Of a DNA stretch of 64,000 nt, positions 48,241-59,437 are shown in pieces. Origin of the DNA: Labyrinthula sp. Ha. Lineage: Eukaryota; Sar; Bigyra; Labyrinthulida; Labyrinthulaceae. The notes under the pieces were generated by a model. It did not search any database. It was not told the DNA's origin and was given only the letters and a program-made list of their open reading frames with translations. Each line of letters starts with the position of its first letter. Positions within the stretch are counted from its first letter, which is position 1. The translations under genes and the position numbers were made by a program. Location: the NCBI GenBank assembly GCA_015227615.1, contig JAALGZ010000010.1, positions 310,001 to 374,000 of the forward strand, read 5' to 3'.

Positions 48241-51200
48241 TTTTATCATCCTAATAGAAAAACGAGAAATATAATAAATATATGTATACAATGAAATATT
48301 TCATATGATAAGAATATTTGGTGTGAGAAGTATATTTATATAGTATTGAATGGAAATTGGGAGAGATATGTTTACATGAGAGAGAGAGAGAGTTTCTATT
48401 TAAACTTTTGATGGAATCCAGGATGGACGGAAAGTTTACAGAGTACATACTGTCTATGCGAATACTATGGGTCATTTCATATAGTGGGTATGTTGGTAAT
48501 TAAGGCATCAGCAGTTTTTTTCAAGCGTGTTAAGTAATAATAGTATGTCTAATGACTTGAAAGTACCACAGTCAAAGAAAGCGACCAACATGGAGTTCCT
48601 TCCAAGAGGAAGATAAACTATATTTTAATTTAAAGTAAAGGTTATAGTATATTAGGTATCCTAGGATAGTCGATTCTTGGAAAAATTTAGAATAGATGTA
48701 GAACTTGGTTACTGTTAGTTAATGAAGATATCTATACTTGGAGCAAATCAACTGGAAAGAAGGTTGGATTCTTTCTCTTATACAATTTTATCCTGAGGAG
48801 TTAAGAGGCTCAAAATTCTATAAGGATTTTATAGGAAAACTTGACTCTTTATTTATATTATATATAAGGAGCTTAAACCATTTTGTTCGTATTTTCACTA
48901 TTGGCTGTAGACTAATAACTTCTCTATCAGATCTAACCCTCGAATGAGTTCTAAGGTAACTAAAGTTAATCTAATGTAATACCCAAAGTGCTGTGTTGCT
49001 TTCTAAAAGGTTTGCGCAAGATAATTATCTCCTTTATGACATTGACAAAATCTATTGGTAACTTAGCTTACTTCTTCAGAATATACTTTCAGATTTCTCT
49101 TTATGAGCGCTACTAAAACTTAAGTATTCAGCAGTAAACACTTTTAGATAGAGAGATCTTTCTCGAATAAGCTGATTGGAGATATTGATATAGGATAAAT
49201 TTATATATAACTTGAATATTAATCTCTAAGTAGCCAACGAGATGGTTTTATAATACACAGGAAAAGTAATGATACCTTTTGAGTTTTAATTAAAAACAAT
49301 AGTCAGCTGATGTTATTTCATATATCACGTTTCTTTAGATATTTTGTTTTTCTTTCGAATATATTAAACAAGTGTGTACAATAGATTGAGTTATCTTCTG
49401 TAATGAACAAATTAAGTCCATTTGTCACCTGGTTTCAGAGAATTTATTAAAGAAATTAAGAAAAATATGGTGATTGAAAATGTTTGGATTGTTTTTTTGT
49501 TTCCACGGTTCTCAGAAATAAAACAAACAACGAAAAAAGAATGATTCATAGATATACGTCAGGTGTAGAGGCTAGCTCCATAGAGAAAATTCTGCAGCTT
49601 GCCCTTGACGACATTGGTAATGTTAATTTTGTTCTAGCACTGTTTAAATTATAATTAAACTATTTTCTTGAGATTATGTTTGTAGAGAAACATCATGCCC
49701 ATAATTTAGATCTTGAAAACTAAATTGAAAGACAATAATCTTAAACGATACTAGTAGCTGATTACCAACTTGTAAGTGAAATAGCCTATTTAATATTCCA
49801 AAAAAGTTCAAAAGATGATCATTAGATTCTATTTTGATAAAGGAATGAAATCAACTCTATGAATATAAAGGTATTCTACATAATAGTACTGAAATATTGC
49901 CCATGACATCTAAACTAGCTGGTATAGAGAAATTGAAAGCAAGGAATAAGCATTTTTATTTGGAAACTCCTTTCGAAGAGAACTAATGTACTGCACTGAA
50001 AATCTCCTCGAAGAAATTGAAAACGCAACATGGAAAAAAAAGTGAAATAGTTTAATTTATTCACAAAAATACTCCCAAAATAGCTATAATTACGCCTGAA
50101 CTAAGAAATCTGCTTATTTTTTTCATGGAAGTTGATAAATCACTTTCATTTCAGGTAATGTTACATCACATTCGTAAGAACATTATTGTGTATGCATGGA
50201 GAAGATTCGGAACTTAAAAAACTCTATATCAATTATGCTGCCATATTAAATAAACCAGTTAAATCACAGGATTTGAATTATGTGAAAAAGATTGCTCTGT
50301 TCCTTTGTAATGTTTCTAGTCTACCAATTTTTCCCCTGAGGTCGAGCAACTTTGATTATGAATCTAAAAGATAATGTTGATTACTGAAGTTTGCGATCAG
50401 TGTATTAATATTAGTTACTGCTAGAGGAAAGAACTAAGGATAATGAAGAACTGGAAAAAATGCATGAAGAATTTATTCTAAGCGCACTTTAGATATGAAA
50501 TTCTTTACATTGTAAAACTCTCTTTAGATATTGTAGTTTTGAGATGGAGCAACATTGACGTTCTGCAGTCTTTTGGGAAAATATTATTAATTACTTAGTA
50601 TATAACTGAAGATTACTTTGTAAATCTAGCAGAGAAACCTGGATGAGCCTATTCATCCAAAGATAAAAGAAAAATATAAACCCAAAACTAAGAAACATAA
50701 TATTAGCATTTGGGTTATTATGGTTGAAACAACGTGTTTTTCAAGTATGGATGTTGAACTGTTTTTAGCAAGTTAAGTTAGATCTGCAAAATAACATAGA
50801 TTACCATTTACTTTATACATAAACCTAGGTACACAATACATCCATGGCTAATATATCTTTCTTGATGAAAACTACTTAAATTGGATGAATATGCTGCTCT
50901 ATTACTGAGAATAATTTATATGGCTGATAAACAAGATCTCAACTGCGATGAAAACTTTATTTGCAAAATAGGTATTGACCCATGAGACACCAAAAAGTAT
51001 AAAACCCCGTTTTACAAACCAATACGCGTGTGAATTTATCTTAAAATGAATGTGAAAACTTAAGTTGATTCTAGTATTCATAGAGTAACAGGGAGTTAGA
51101 AGCTCATCATATATTTCTATGATTAATTCTTAATCACCTGAAAAAAAGAGATGAAAAATCCAAGGTGTAGAGTTAGTTGGAAATGAAATAATTGCAATTG

Positions 51201-54200
51201 CTAAATATCTTTTTATTTCTTAAAAATTGCGGGAGATAAGGGATGAAGAAGATATTTAACAAGTACTTATATTGCACTGTATCTGCTTAGACAGTTACTT
51301 CATAGTATAAGTCTTTGTAATCAGACATAGTTAACTATAAAGTATTGATCAGTAATAAAATCATTTTCAGGAACAAGTTAATTAAGAATATCCTAAGGAT
51401 GTCTCGGAAATTAGATATACCTCAAGAAAAAAGAAAACGCTCAAAATATATTTTACTTCTCTTTTTGGGTTATTCTAAGGATGGAAATATTTTACAGAAT
51501 TTAATAGAAATTAGATCATTAACATAAAGACACAACAGTTTTCTTATATTAAGTCAATGTTGACTTATATGTAATATACATATATAAATCGGTAGTCAAG
51601 TCATAACCCACCGTAGATCTATTTTTGCTACAATAACTAACCTCACAAAATGAGGGGTGTTGTTATTTTTCAAATGGAAGACCCTTTTGTTTAAAGTTAC
51701 AGGAAAATCTATTAGCTGTAGTTTGTTTTACAAGCAAAGAGCTTCAATCAGAGTTTATTATTATATTAAAAAGTACGAGCCAAATCCTGTAAATGGCAAA
51801 GGTATTTGTATAAACTAAGAAAATACTATGTTTGAAAGATTTTATTTCTTATTGATGATTAGGAAAGAGAAAATAAAATAGTTCTTATATGAGTTAGAAG
51901 AATGATATGAGAAATATATGGAGTGTTAGTATAGGTTTCTACTTAATTAAAATATTTCTCTTCTATAGTGTTTTAGTTGTTTAATTGTCTTAAAGTGCTG
52001 ATCTAGATCTCCTGATTCTTCTCTTTAAAATTCGCTAGGAAAAGTCGACAAAAGTTCTTTTCTTTCTTTTTTAACTCTTAAGTTAGTGTCTGCTTATTAA
52101 TACCTCTAAAACTTCTCACTGAATAGAATTCTATAGCTAATTAAAACACTATTGTATTCTAGTCTTTATACTTCAACTTCCTGTATTCTAGTTTCATCTC
52201 CTTACCGGTATTCTTCCAATTAGCTGTATTTTTAACTGAAATACACATCACGTAATTTCATTCTTCATTCCACGTCATCACTTTAATTAGAAGCTGTTAA
52301 AAAGCAAACTTCGTAAATACAATAAATTGCAAAACGATCGTTTACCAGAAGTTACGAGCGCAGATACTTATCAAACTTCCCCATATTTCTACAAAATATA
52401 TCAATAAGTGCTTTAGTTTTCTCTGCAGAAACATAAATGCTGCGATATCAAAGAAATCTATCAGCAGCGCAAAAGAAACTCGGCTTATTTTTTAAGATTA
52501 AGCTCTAACAGGCCTTTAGTCACACCAATCTTACTACTCAGTAGCTTCATGATAATTAATCATAACTCTAAGATATGTAAACCATGAAAAAAAGAAACAT
52601 ACAATAAGTCTAAGCTATATATCATTAAATTGAAAAAAATGAGCAGATTAAATCCCTCAGAGTAACTAGTTTGTTATCAAAATGTCTCTGGAGAAAAAAA
52701 AAATATCGGTCACTAGAAAATTCTCTAATGAATATTAGTTGAAGAAAAAAATAAAACGAAAGAAGAAAATAGATGGGCGAGATGGTTTTTGCAAAATGTA
52801 GAAAAACTTTGCAAAAATCAGAAAGATTCAAAGAAATTTAGAAAATAAAATATATCTAAAAAAATACTTATCTCCTAAGGTTATTATACAGTGCAATTAA
52901 AATCTCAACAAAGAATGTGTTTAAAGAAAGCAGCAGCTAAATCTCAGAAAATATAGCTAATGGAGAATTTGGAAATTGTTCAACACTAAAAGGCAGTCCT
53001 GATGCGTAGAAGGGACTGAGCGAAAAGCCACTAATAAACTTTATAAAACCTTTAATAGTTAAGGACATGAAAGACTGAATTGATAAACTATGTTGCAACA
53101 TCCGAACCCAGTTTGAGACTAATCAACCAACCCAGATAAGGATACTATCTTTTAAGGATACTTTCACTAAAGGAGAAAAAAAACACTACCCTGGAAACTA
53201 AAGAAGACTGTAACGACTCAAATTTTATGGAGAAAAATAATAATCTGTGAGAATTATTTTCTTTAGGTGTAACAATCTTTGAGTTATAATCCAATGTTCT
53301 TCTTATTTGCTATGTGGATAGAGGGAATGTTGTATCATGCCGCTTTGATGTACATTCTTGATATATTTAACTCATCCAAACAAATAGCTTGCATTAGGTG
53401 ATGAAATAAATCACACATTTAAAAAGCCAATACACTACAAGTGATGTGAAATTGAAGAATACCCACAGAAATGTTCATATACCTCTTAGCGTCCAGTAAG
53501 AAGCCATAATACAATCAAATATTTGGTAATCACGTGAAAACTCAGAGAAAAGATAAAGTCGATATATTTCAAGGATAGCTCGCCATTGTTTACAAAAATA
53601 ACTGTGCGGGGGGAATAAACTATTAGCATTAAAACCCAATGCTTTCTTCAGCATCATCCTCAACTAAGCAAATACATACTTTGCAAAACACTGAAGATTA
53701 TGCTAAAAAAACTAGTAGGTTACCAATAAGGTGTCAGAAGGGAGAGTTCCACTATAATAGAAAGGTGATATCTTGGTCAAGATAATAAAGCACCCATTGT
53801 AAGTACAAATTATATTTATCTAGTTTTCATTCATTTCAAACAAGAATTCGTGTTAATAGAACACAGCTTCCTGTCTTTTCTCACATTACAAGACGCATTT
53901 GGTTGCTCTAGAACATAAATCAACGACTTTGTACAATCCAAACAAGAGATGTGATATCTGGAAACCATCTAGAAAATACTGATAGTAACCCAAAATCTGC
54001 TGGAAAGTTCATACTCGAGCTCTACTCGAACTCTCCAAACCTAAACTCCCCCAAAACACAACCCATCCGCTGCCAGCATGACTTCTGCTTCTGTCAATCT
54101 ATAATTAGGCTCCAATCCAGATAGAAAAGAACCTTGCAACTTGAACATGAAGTTAAAAGTGGTACATTCCCTAATTTAGATCTGAAGGCCATGACAGGAA

Positions 54201-54773
54201 AAGTGTTGCTACCCTGGAACCTTCCGCTTCAGTAATCCAGCTTTCTAGAAATTATATCAATCTGTTTCTTCATGTGAACTTTCACCAGATAAGCTAAACT
54301 TCATAGGATTTGACATAATTTTTGTCTACTCGTGTTTGTTTATTCAATAACACTAACATTTACCTAAACTTATCAAAACAAGCTCTAGATCTTTTGCAAA
54401 CACGCCAATTTACTAAGAAACACCATTTTCCAAAAAATTATTTCAAGTCCAACAGTGATAATACCTGAATTAGGTATAATTCACTCCAATCAACTCCAAT
54501 TAACTCCAATTCATCTCTAAACTCTAAGTAAACAAACAAAACAGTGGCTTTATAACCAAGTTTACGGTAAATTTTCATTCTAGAAACAAAAAAATATTTT
54601 TCCCTGAAAGTTCCCGGAAAAGGATGTTGCTGAAAAAGAAATTTCCACCAATCAAATAACGATAATTCAGGTTCAAATAATCTGGTTGGTTGTATTCCCG
54701 GGTTACAAACAAAAATTCAGAGATATATATTCAAGGCTGAACTATTAAGAAGACCAGTTTACAATAAAGATAA
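48241..54773. other. Gene-poor region with fragmentary protein-like stretches
   Basis: No ORF over 75 codons and no recognised domain. Plus-strand stretches at about 49543-49830, 50186-50374 and 50640-51060 read protein-like (for example AALLLRIIYMADKQDLNC) but are broken by stops at near-random density, so I do not call a gene. A (GA)n run lies at 48378-48392. An imperfect hairpin with CCTCA/TGAGG arms lies at about 51637-51669. Confidence 0.4.
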
Positions 54774-55037
54774 ATGACATCTAGAGAAAATGATGGATCA
54801 GAAGTAGTTTTTTCTGATCAACAAGACTTTGTGGTCAGTGCAAATGGAGCTCCTGTAGGTGGTACTGAAGTTGTTGTGGTTGCTCGCACTGTAGAAGAAG
54901 ACAGACAAGAGAGAAGAAGATTAGCAGAAGAAATAATAAAGAAACAAAATGATAACTGTTCTCGTGATTGTAAATTCATATCCATCCTCTTTGTCATTGT
55001 GGCCATAATTATGTTTCTAATCCTCATGCTTGATTAA
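54774..55037 (+). CDS. Small C-terminal tail-anchored protein (87 aa)
   Basis: ATG to TAA. The acidic/polar N-terminus (residues 1-45) contains a Val-rich patch, then a basic helix (RQERRRLAEEIIKKQ) and a C-terminal hydrophobic segment (FISILFVIVAIIMFLILM) of about 20 residues ending three residues from the stop, typical of a tail-anchored membrane protein. Two cysteines (CSRDC) sit just before the membrane. No homologous family recognised. Codons are GC-richer than in the flanks and all Gln codons are CAA, supporting real coding. The gene converges on the next one with 24 bp between their stop codons. Confidence 0.7.
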   Translation: MTSRENDGSEVVFSDQQDFVVSANGAPVGGTEVVVVARTVEEDRQERRRLAEEIIKKQNDNCSRDCKFISILFVIVAIIMFLILMLD

Positions 55038-55061
55038 TACTTCAACTATATTATTTCTCTA

Positions 55062-55397
55062 TTACACATTTTGTATTCTTAAAACAACTAAATAAATAAT
55101 CATTCCAAAGAGTAAACATAAAGTAAACGCTGCTCCAATTTTATCAGTTCGCCGTAATTTTTCTGTGTTCGTACCTTTGGTTCCCAAACTTATTTCAGAT
55201 CCATCTTCAAAAACACTTTCTTCTGTTTCTCTAGAGTTTGAAACGGCAATTCCTGATATATATCCGCTTCCCGGCGTGCTGGAGATGATTATTCCAAAAG
55301 GAACATCTGAATTGGCTTGAGCGGAGGCCGCAAGAACACTTGCTCGGATCCTTCGTGGTTGGTTTCTTCCTTCTTCTAACCTGATTACTTCACCCAT
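55062..55397 (-). CDS. Small C-terminal tail-anchored protein (111 aa)
   Basis: ATG to TAA followed at once by TAG. Residues 1-80 are polar and Ser/Gly/Glu-rich. After a basic stretch (KLRRTDK) comes one hydrophobic segment (FTLCLLFGMIIYLVVL) and a five-residue tail, so it is probably tail-anchored with the N-terminus in the cytosol. No family recognised. It is convergent with the gene at 54774-55037; both encode small proteins with a terminal anchor, but no sequence similarity is evident. CCGTTTA on the plus strand at 55549-55555 (TAAACGG in coding direction) lies about 150 bases upstream. Confidence 0.7.
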   Translation of the reverse strand: MGEVIRLEEGRNQPRRIRASVLAASAQANSDVPFGIIISSTPGSGYISGIAVSNSRETEESVFEDGSEISLGTKGTNTEKLRRTDKIGAAFTLCLLFGMIIYLVVLRIQNV

Positions 55398-55626
55398 AAT
55401 AAAGAAGATCCAAGCCCCAATAAATATGCTTTCTTGATTTCAGCTCTTTATGAATTTTTTTGTTTTTTGGTTGCAACTTGAAATTTTAACGGCATAAAAT
55501 AGAAAGTGTACTCATTTTCCTCGATGGTGCATTACTCGATTACTATCTCCGTTTATTTCCGCTTTTCCCCGAAAATTTAACCGTTTGCATTATCTGAGGA
55601 TGTAATTTAGTCGTTTAAAAAGAAAA

Positions 55627-57678
55627 ATGATGGAATGAAAGATTGTCAACAATTTTTTTGAGTATAGTTTTGATGTGTATTGGAGTTTTTGGTTTACCTT
55701 CAAAGCAATATTTTCGAGTAAGTGATTATAGGAGACGATAAGAGGAAAAGGTTTCCTTCGTTGGATGTTTTCGAGATAGATGATGACGAATACAACCTTC
55801 AAGTTGATTTTTGAGAAAAGTATGAAGAAAAGCGATGAACGAAAATTTCTCATGAAAAATTTTGAACAAGAAAAAGTAATGAAGTTGAACCAGGGTGGAC
55901 CGTTAAAGAACATTAAGTTTCCAATATCCTAACAAGCTGAGTACGAGGCCTTTCATCAGAATTTTAAGAATGTGAAGAGGGTCGAAAGAGATTTCAAGTT
56001 AAATCAGAGAGGATATATTATTAATTACGAAGATCCAGTTCTTCTGGATTGTCCAGACATTGTACAGGAGGATGGGAAGTTCTGTTGTTCAAATCTATTT
56101 CATGGGAAATGTGACGCACGAACAGGAACTTGCTACTACGAGAATGTTTACGAAGGAATCGACTGCTATAGATGCTCATTTCTTTTTATGGAAAACAAAT
56201 CCTTAGGAGTTGAAAAGTTGTTTTGCCCAAACGACTGCGGCTATAAAGTCGATTGCGATTTCTTTTCTGTAATATGTACGTGTGAAGTAGGTAAGGGAGG
56301 AAAAGACTGTTCAATTAATTTGTGTACTCAAAAGACACCTGGAAGCATCAGCTATAACATTAACAACGATTGCTTTTATTGTGATAATAGAATTTACGTA
56401 ACTGAGGATGAGCTAGGATGTAGGAATTGTACCGATTTTGATGTGCGTTGTGCGGAATGTGATGAAAAAGAGTATAAGCGTTGTATGGATTAGTGTTGAA
56501 TGATCAAAATAAGTTTTTTCCCGTGCTTAACTATGAAATTGAAGAAAGTCATAGTTTGGATTGTTCACATCAAAGTAGAACAACTGTTAATATTCATTTT
56601 GTGGAAACTCCTTACTATTATTATATAGGTGAGCAATATTACGAGTCTGTTGTCCTTCAAAACAATATGGATCAGTGTTTAAATAAGAACTCGAGGAGTT
56701 GGTTTTGGTCTATTGAGTTTTCAAGGAGGACATTGTTCTATGAGAGTGTTGAAATTTGTTTTCCTAAATGTACGAGCCATCAAGTTTGTGGACATCATGG
56801 CTTTGTATCTTTCAAGAAGGATTTTCATGCAGTTGATGAAAGCATTGGAACTGCTAATTTCACTCTCTTTTGGACGGGTAGAGGATTTGGTGAACTTAAG
56901 ACAACATTATTACTTTTTGTTTTTGAGGAAAAGTATGTATTTTTATTTTGTTAAACTTTAGGTGGTTTTGCCTCCCTTGGGTAAACAAATATAATATATA
57001 TTGACTCTGTGACTTTTATCTATATAGCTCTACTTAGAGGAAAGTATGGAAATTCTTTAAAACAGCTGTTTTATCTAACTATTGCCCATGGAAATAAAAC
57101 AAACACCTTACCAAGCACGAATCAAACAATGGATTTTATCACCGATATTATGATTGAACCTGCACCGTGTTATTTTGTGAACTTTTAAGGTTCCTACCTA
57201 GCAGTAGCAGAAGAAATAATTTCTATTGATATTTTCTTTTTCGATAACTATTATAATTCTATTACAAGCAATTTGGAGCGGTTTAGACATTTCTTTTTAA
57301 ATACTGATGGTGATGGAATCGAAGCCTCAGAAGAAGATATAAAGGTCTTGTACAATAAAAATCTATCAAACTAGATTCCTGTTTCCACAAGCAAAGTTGG
57401 ATAGTCTGCAATTAGATATCTCCTACGAAACTGTGGCAAATGTATCTATATTGAATAAAATGACAGTGTATTATTTGATAGAACAACTTGTTCTGAAACT
57501 AATATCAGTAACCTTTATGATTGACCAAACCCAGAGATCTGTGTAATTGTTTCTGCTAATACTTCTTACAAGATAATGACGAAGGGTAGGATTATTCTCC
57601 TTCGCAATGTATATGGTCTTGAGATTTACCAAAATGACCCACCTGGAAATCATATGGAAACACTCAATAGATTCTACT
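55627..57678 (+). pseudogene. Broken gene for a secreted Cys-rich protein, cut by the retrotransposon
   Basis: A signal-peptide-like stretch (LSTIFLSIVLMCIGVFG, from about 55643) is followed in another frame by RKRFPSLDVFEIDDDEYNLQ. A long frame from about 55930 to 56493 is rich in cysteines in EGF-like spacing. A one-base shift near 56480 moves the frame to 56481-56954. A 29-nt intron (GTATG...TTTAG, 56933-56961, phase 2) fits the intron type of the ROCO genes. Beyond about 57030 coding continues (Asn-rich, with a DGDG motif and more cysteines) to 57678, with five in-frame stops (TAA, TAG, TAG, TAA, TGA). The frame then ends exactly at the LTR boundary at 57679. There is also a TAA at 55930-55932. 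At least two or three frame changes and six stops make it a pseudogene. It was probably a surface or secreted protein of unknown function. Confidence 0.7.
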
Positions 57679-57845
57679 TGTCGTGTATCTAGGTAGATTG
57701 ATCTGAAGTCTTCTTTTATATTTCAAAACTTAGATCTTGATTAGGTGTCTTAACCGCTAGTTATATTACACATATGTCAAACGGCTTGTTGCTTAATATA
57801 TCATAATTAATGAACCGTTGCGGCCTAGTCCACATAGGGTGGACA
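57679..57845 (-). repeat. 3' LTR (167 bp, inferred)
   Basis: On the minus strand it begins TGTCCACCC directly after the polypurine tract and ends CACGACA, giving TGTC/GACA terminal inverted repeats. A TATAAAAG box lies at about 57718-57711. A GTCCAC/GTGGAC inverted repeat is at the start. Host-like coding resumes on the other side (57678 and below). The outer end is inferred from the TGTC/GACA ends and the loss of host reading frame, not from comparison with the 5' LTR. Confidence 0.65.
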
Positions 57846-57858
57846 TCCCCCTGTTTTT
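57846..57858 (-). other. Polypurine tract
   Basis: AAAAACAGGGGGA on the minus strand, immediately before the TG of the LTR, the usual primer site for plus-strand DNA synthesis in LTR elements. The TAA stop of the methyltransferase ORF (57859-57857) overlaps its 5' edge. Confidence 0.75.
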
Positions 57859-59437
57859 AGAGAGGAGTATCCCAGCCTTCGTGGTTATAGAATAGATAGT
57901 TTAAGGATAGACGAGGAATCATAGTAAGTCCAACTGTTGTCCATTTAGGTCTCAAATTCCTGTGCGTGCCAAATAATTCCAAGTAATTCATATGAGGCCA
58001 CGTATCTTCTATCGTCGTATAAAGCTCGAGCGGTTTGAAAGATTCCAACTGCGAGTTTGTCACTATTGGCGATGATCCTTGAAACTTGTTAATGTCTTGG
58101 AAAACATCTTGAAAATATCCCGACTTGGACCGAGACATAAAGATTAAACATGTTTCCTGAGCGTGTTGCAAATATCGTCCTAAAGCTCCAGCTAGCGATC
58201 CAGAGTTATGTCTCTTGATCCATATTATTTCGTCAACCAATGCATATCCCTTGTTCTGTGCCCAAGCGATGGTGTCAAAGTAACTGTGGTTTGTAACCCA
58301 GATAAATAAGTATGATGGCTGGAATAATAAATCAGGGGGAAACTCCAAAGAATTGAATCTTTCTAAAGATATTGTGGGATATTTTAAAGAAACTCCACGT
58401 GTAGGATCTTTGGTTCCCACGCCCCAAGGGGGATCCATTAAGACTATATGAAATCTGTTTTTCTTCTTTTTCGGTGAATCAAAGGTCAAATCAAAGACGT
58501 TGCATAAAATAGGGTTTGCCATTGGAGGATCCATATGAATAAGGTGATCTGTTCCTGCTAACTTGAACACATTCCCCCCGAGATAATAAAGTACAATCTT
58601 TTTGCTTTCAGTAACTTCTAGTACCTCAACCTCTAGCATATTTCTCTGAATCCTAAATGATATGACTAAACTTCCTGTGGAAAAATAAGGTTTGACCCTT
58701 TGCTGTTCCAGGTTAATCTTAGGTACCATTGAGCGATCATCCAAGAGTGTTTTCAAAGCATGCAGCGAATAGAACATAACTTCATCTTCCCCATACAACT
58801 TGGCGATAAGATCCAATTCGGGCTCTATATCTTTCAGCTGCTTATTGGCCATAACATCGTATTTAGCCAGCATCTCTTTTAACTCCTGTTTTGAAAGTAT
58901 TCCCTTGGATTTGAAAAAATCCCGGCATTCCGGTTTTTCCCATTCATCGATAGCTATGCGCAAGTGCGTAGGATCTTCTAATCTTCTAAAATATGGTACT
59001 ATAGTTGTATTTTTAAGATCTGGATCATGAAGTTCCCTTCTGAATACTGCAATTAGCTCCTTTTGGCCCTGTTTTGATATGAATTGTCCTGGCAGCCTTT
59101 TTGTAAACTTATGTATCCCCATCTCCTTACTGAGGAATTTTCTGGCTTTCTTAGGATCTATGTTCATACCGTGAAAAGGTCCAATTGCTTGCACGTTCAA
59201 TGTCTTTTGCACTTGTGTAGATAATTGTTGCTTGTTACGCCGCGGTAAAGCTCCTGACCTGAGATATGCTTCATAGTTTCCACATCCCAGCTTTTTAATC
59301 AGCGCTTCTAAGACTTCCTTTTCTTCTGCATACCAGCCCAAAGTGTATTTTGGATACACTGCTAGGTCGTTCTTCATTTTTACTGCGTTGGCTTTAATTT
59401 TTTTCGCATCTTTTTTGTCTTTGGACCTGGCTCCCAT
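57857..59437 (-). CDS. MT-A70 family (METTL3-like) adenine methyltransferase carried by the retrotransposon
   Basis: Uninterrupted 526-residue ORF from ATG 59437 to TAA. Residues 1-300 have no domain I can name; they start Lys-rich and are mostly helical in character. The C-terminal part is MT-A70: DPPWGVG at 335-341 (catalytic DPPW), then the YPTISLERFNSLEFP block, FIWVTNHSYF, GYALVDEIIWIKRH, HAQETCLIFM, KPLELYTTIED and the LELFGTHRNLRPKWTTVG end. These match, in order, the conserved blocks of MT-A70 proteins, which transfer methyl from S-adenosylmethionine to N6 of adenine in RNA or DNA. The substrate here is unknown. It overlaps the integrase ORF by 58 nt in the -1 frame and ends at the polypurine tract, so it occupies the normal 3' end of the element. 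It could start at its own ATG or be made by frameshifting. Confidence 0.93.
   Translation of the reverse strand: MGARSKDKKDAKKIKANAVKMKNDLAVYPKYTLGWYAEEKEVLEALIKKLGCGNYEAYLRSGALPRRNKQQLSTQVQKTLNVQAIGPFHGMNIDPKKARKFLSKEMGIHKFTKRLPGQFISKQGQKELIAVFRRELHDPDLKNTTIVPYFRRLEDPTHLRIAIDEWEKPECRDFFKSKGILSKQELKEMLAKYDVMANKQLKDIEPELDLIAKLYGEDEVMFYSLHALKTLLDDRSMVPKINLEQQRVKPYFSTGSLVISFRIQRNMLEVEVLEVTESKKIVLYYLGGNVFKLAGTDHLIHMDPPMANPILCNVFDLTFDSPKKKKNRFHIVLMDPPWGVGTKDPTRGVSLKYPTISLERFNSLEFPPDLLFQPSYLFIWVTNHSYFDTIAWAQNKGYALVDEIIWIKRHNSGSLAGALGRYLQHAQETCLIFMSRSKSGYFQDVFQDINKFQGSSPIVTNSQLESFKPLELYTTIEDTWPHMNYLELFGTHRNLRPKWTTVGLTMIPRLSLNYLFYNHEGWDTPL

Noticed and set aside
49543-49830. Slight resemblance of a plus-strand stretch to polyprenyl synthases
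   Set aside because: The Asp-rich metal-binding motifs are missing and in-frame stops occur at near-random density.
51637-51669. Hairpin as a bacterial-type terminator
   Set aside because: The stem is imperfect, no gene precedes it, and the context is eukaryotic.
56450-56478. A 29-nt GT...AG interval that would join the two frames of the Cys-rich gene
   Set aside because: Removing it would delete cysteines that fit the repeat pattern, and it is phase 1 with an AAG acceptor unlike the T-rich TAG acceptors of the other introns; a one-base deletion near 56480 explains the shift better.
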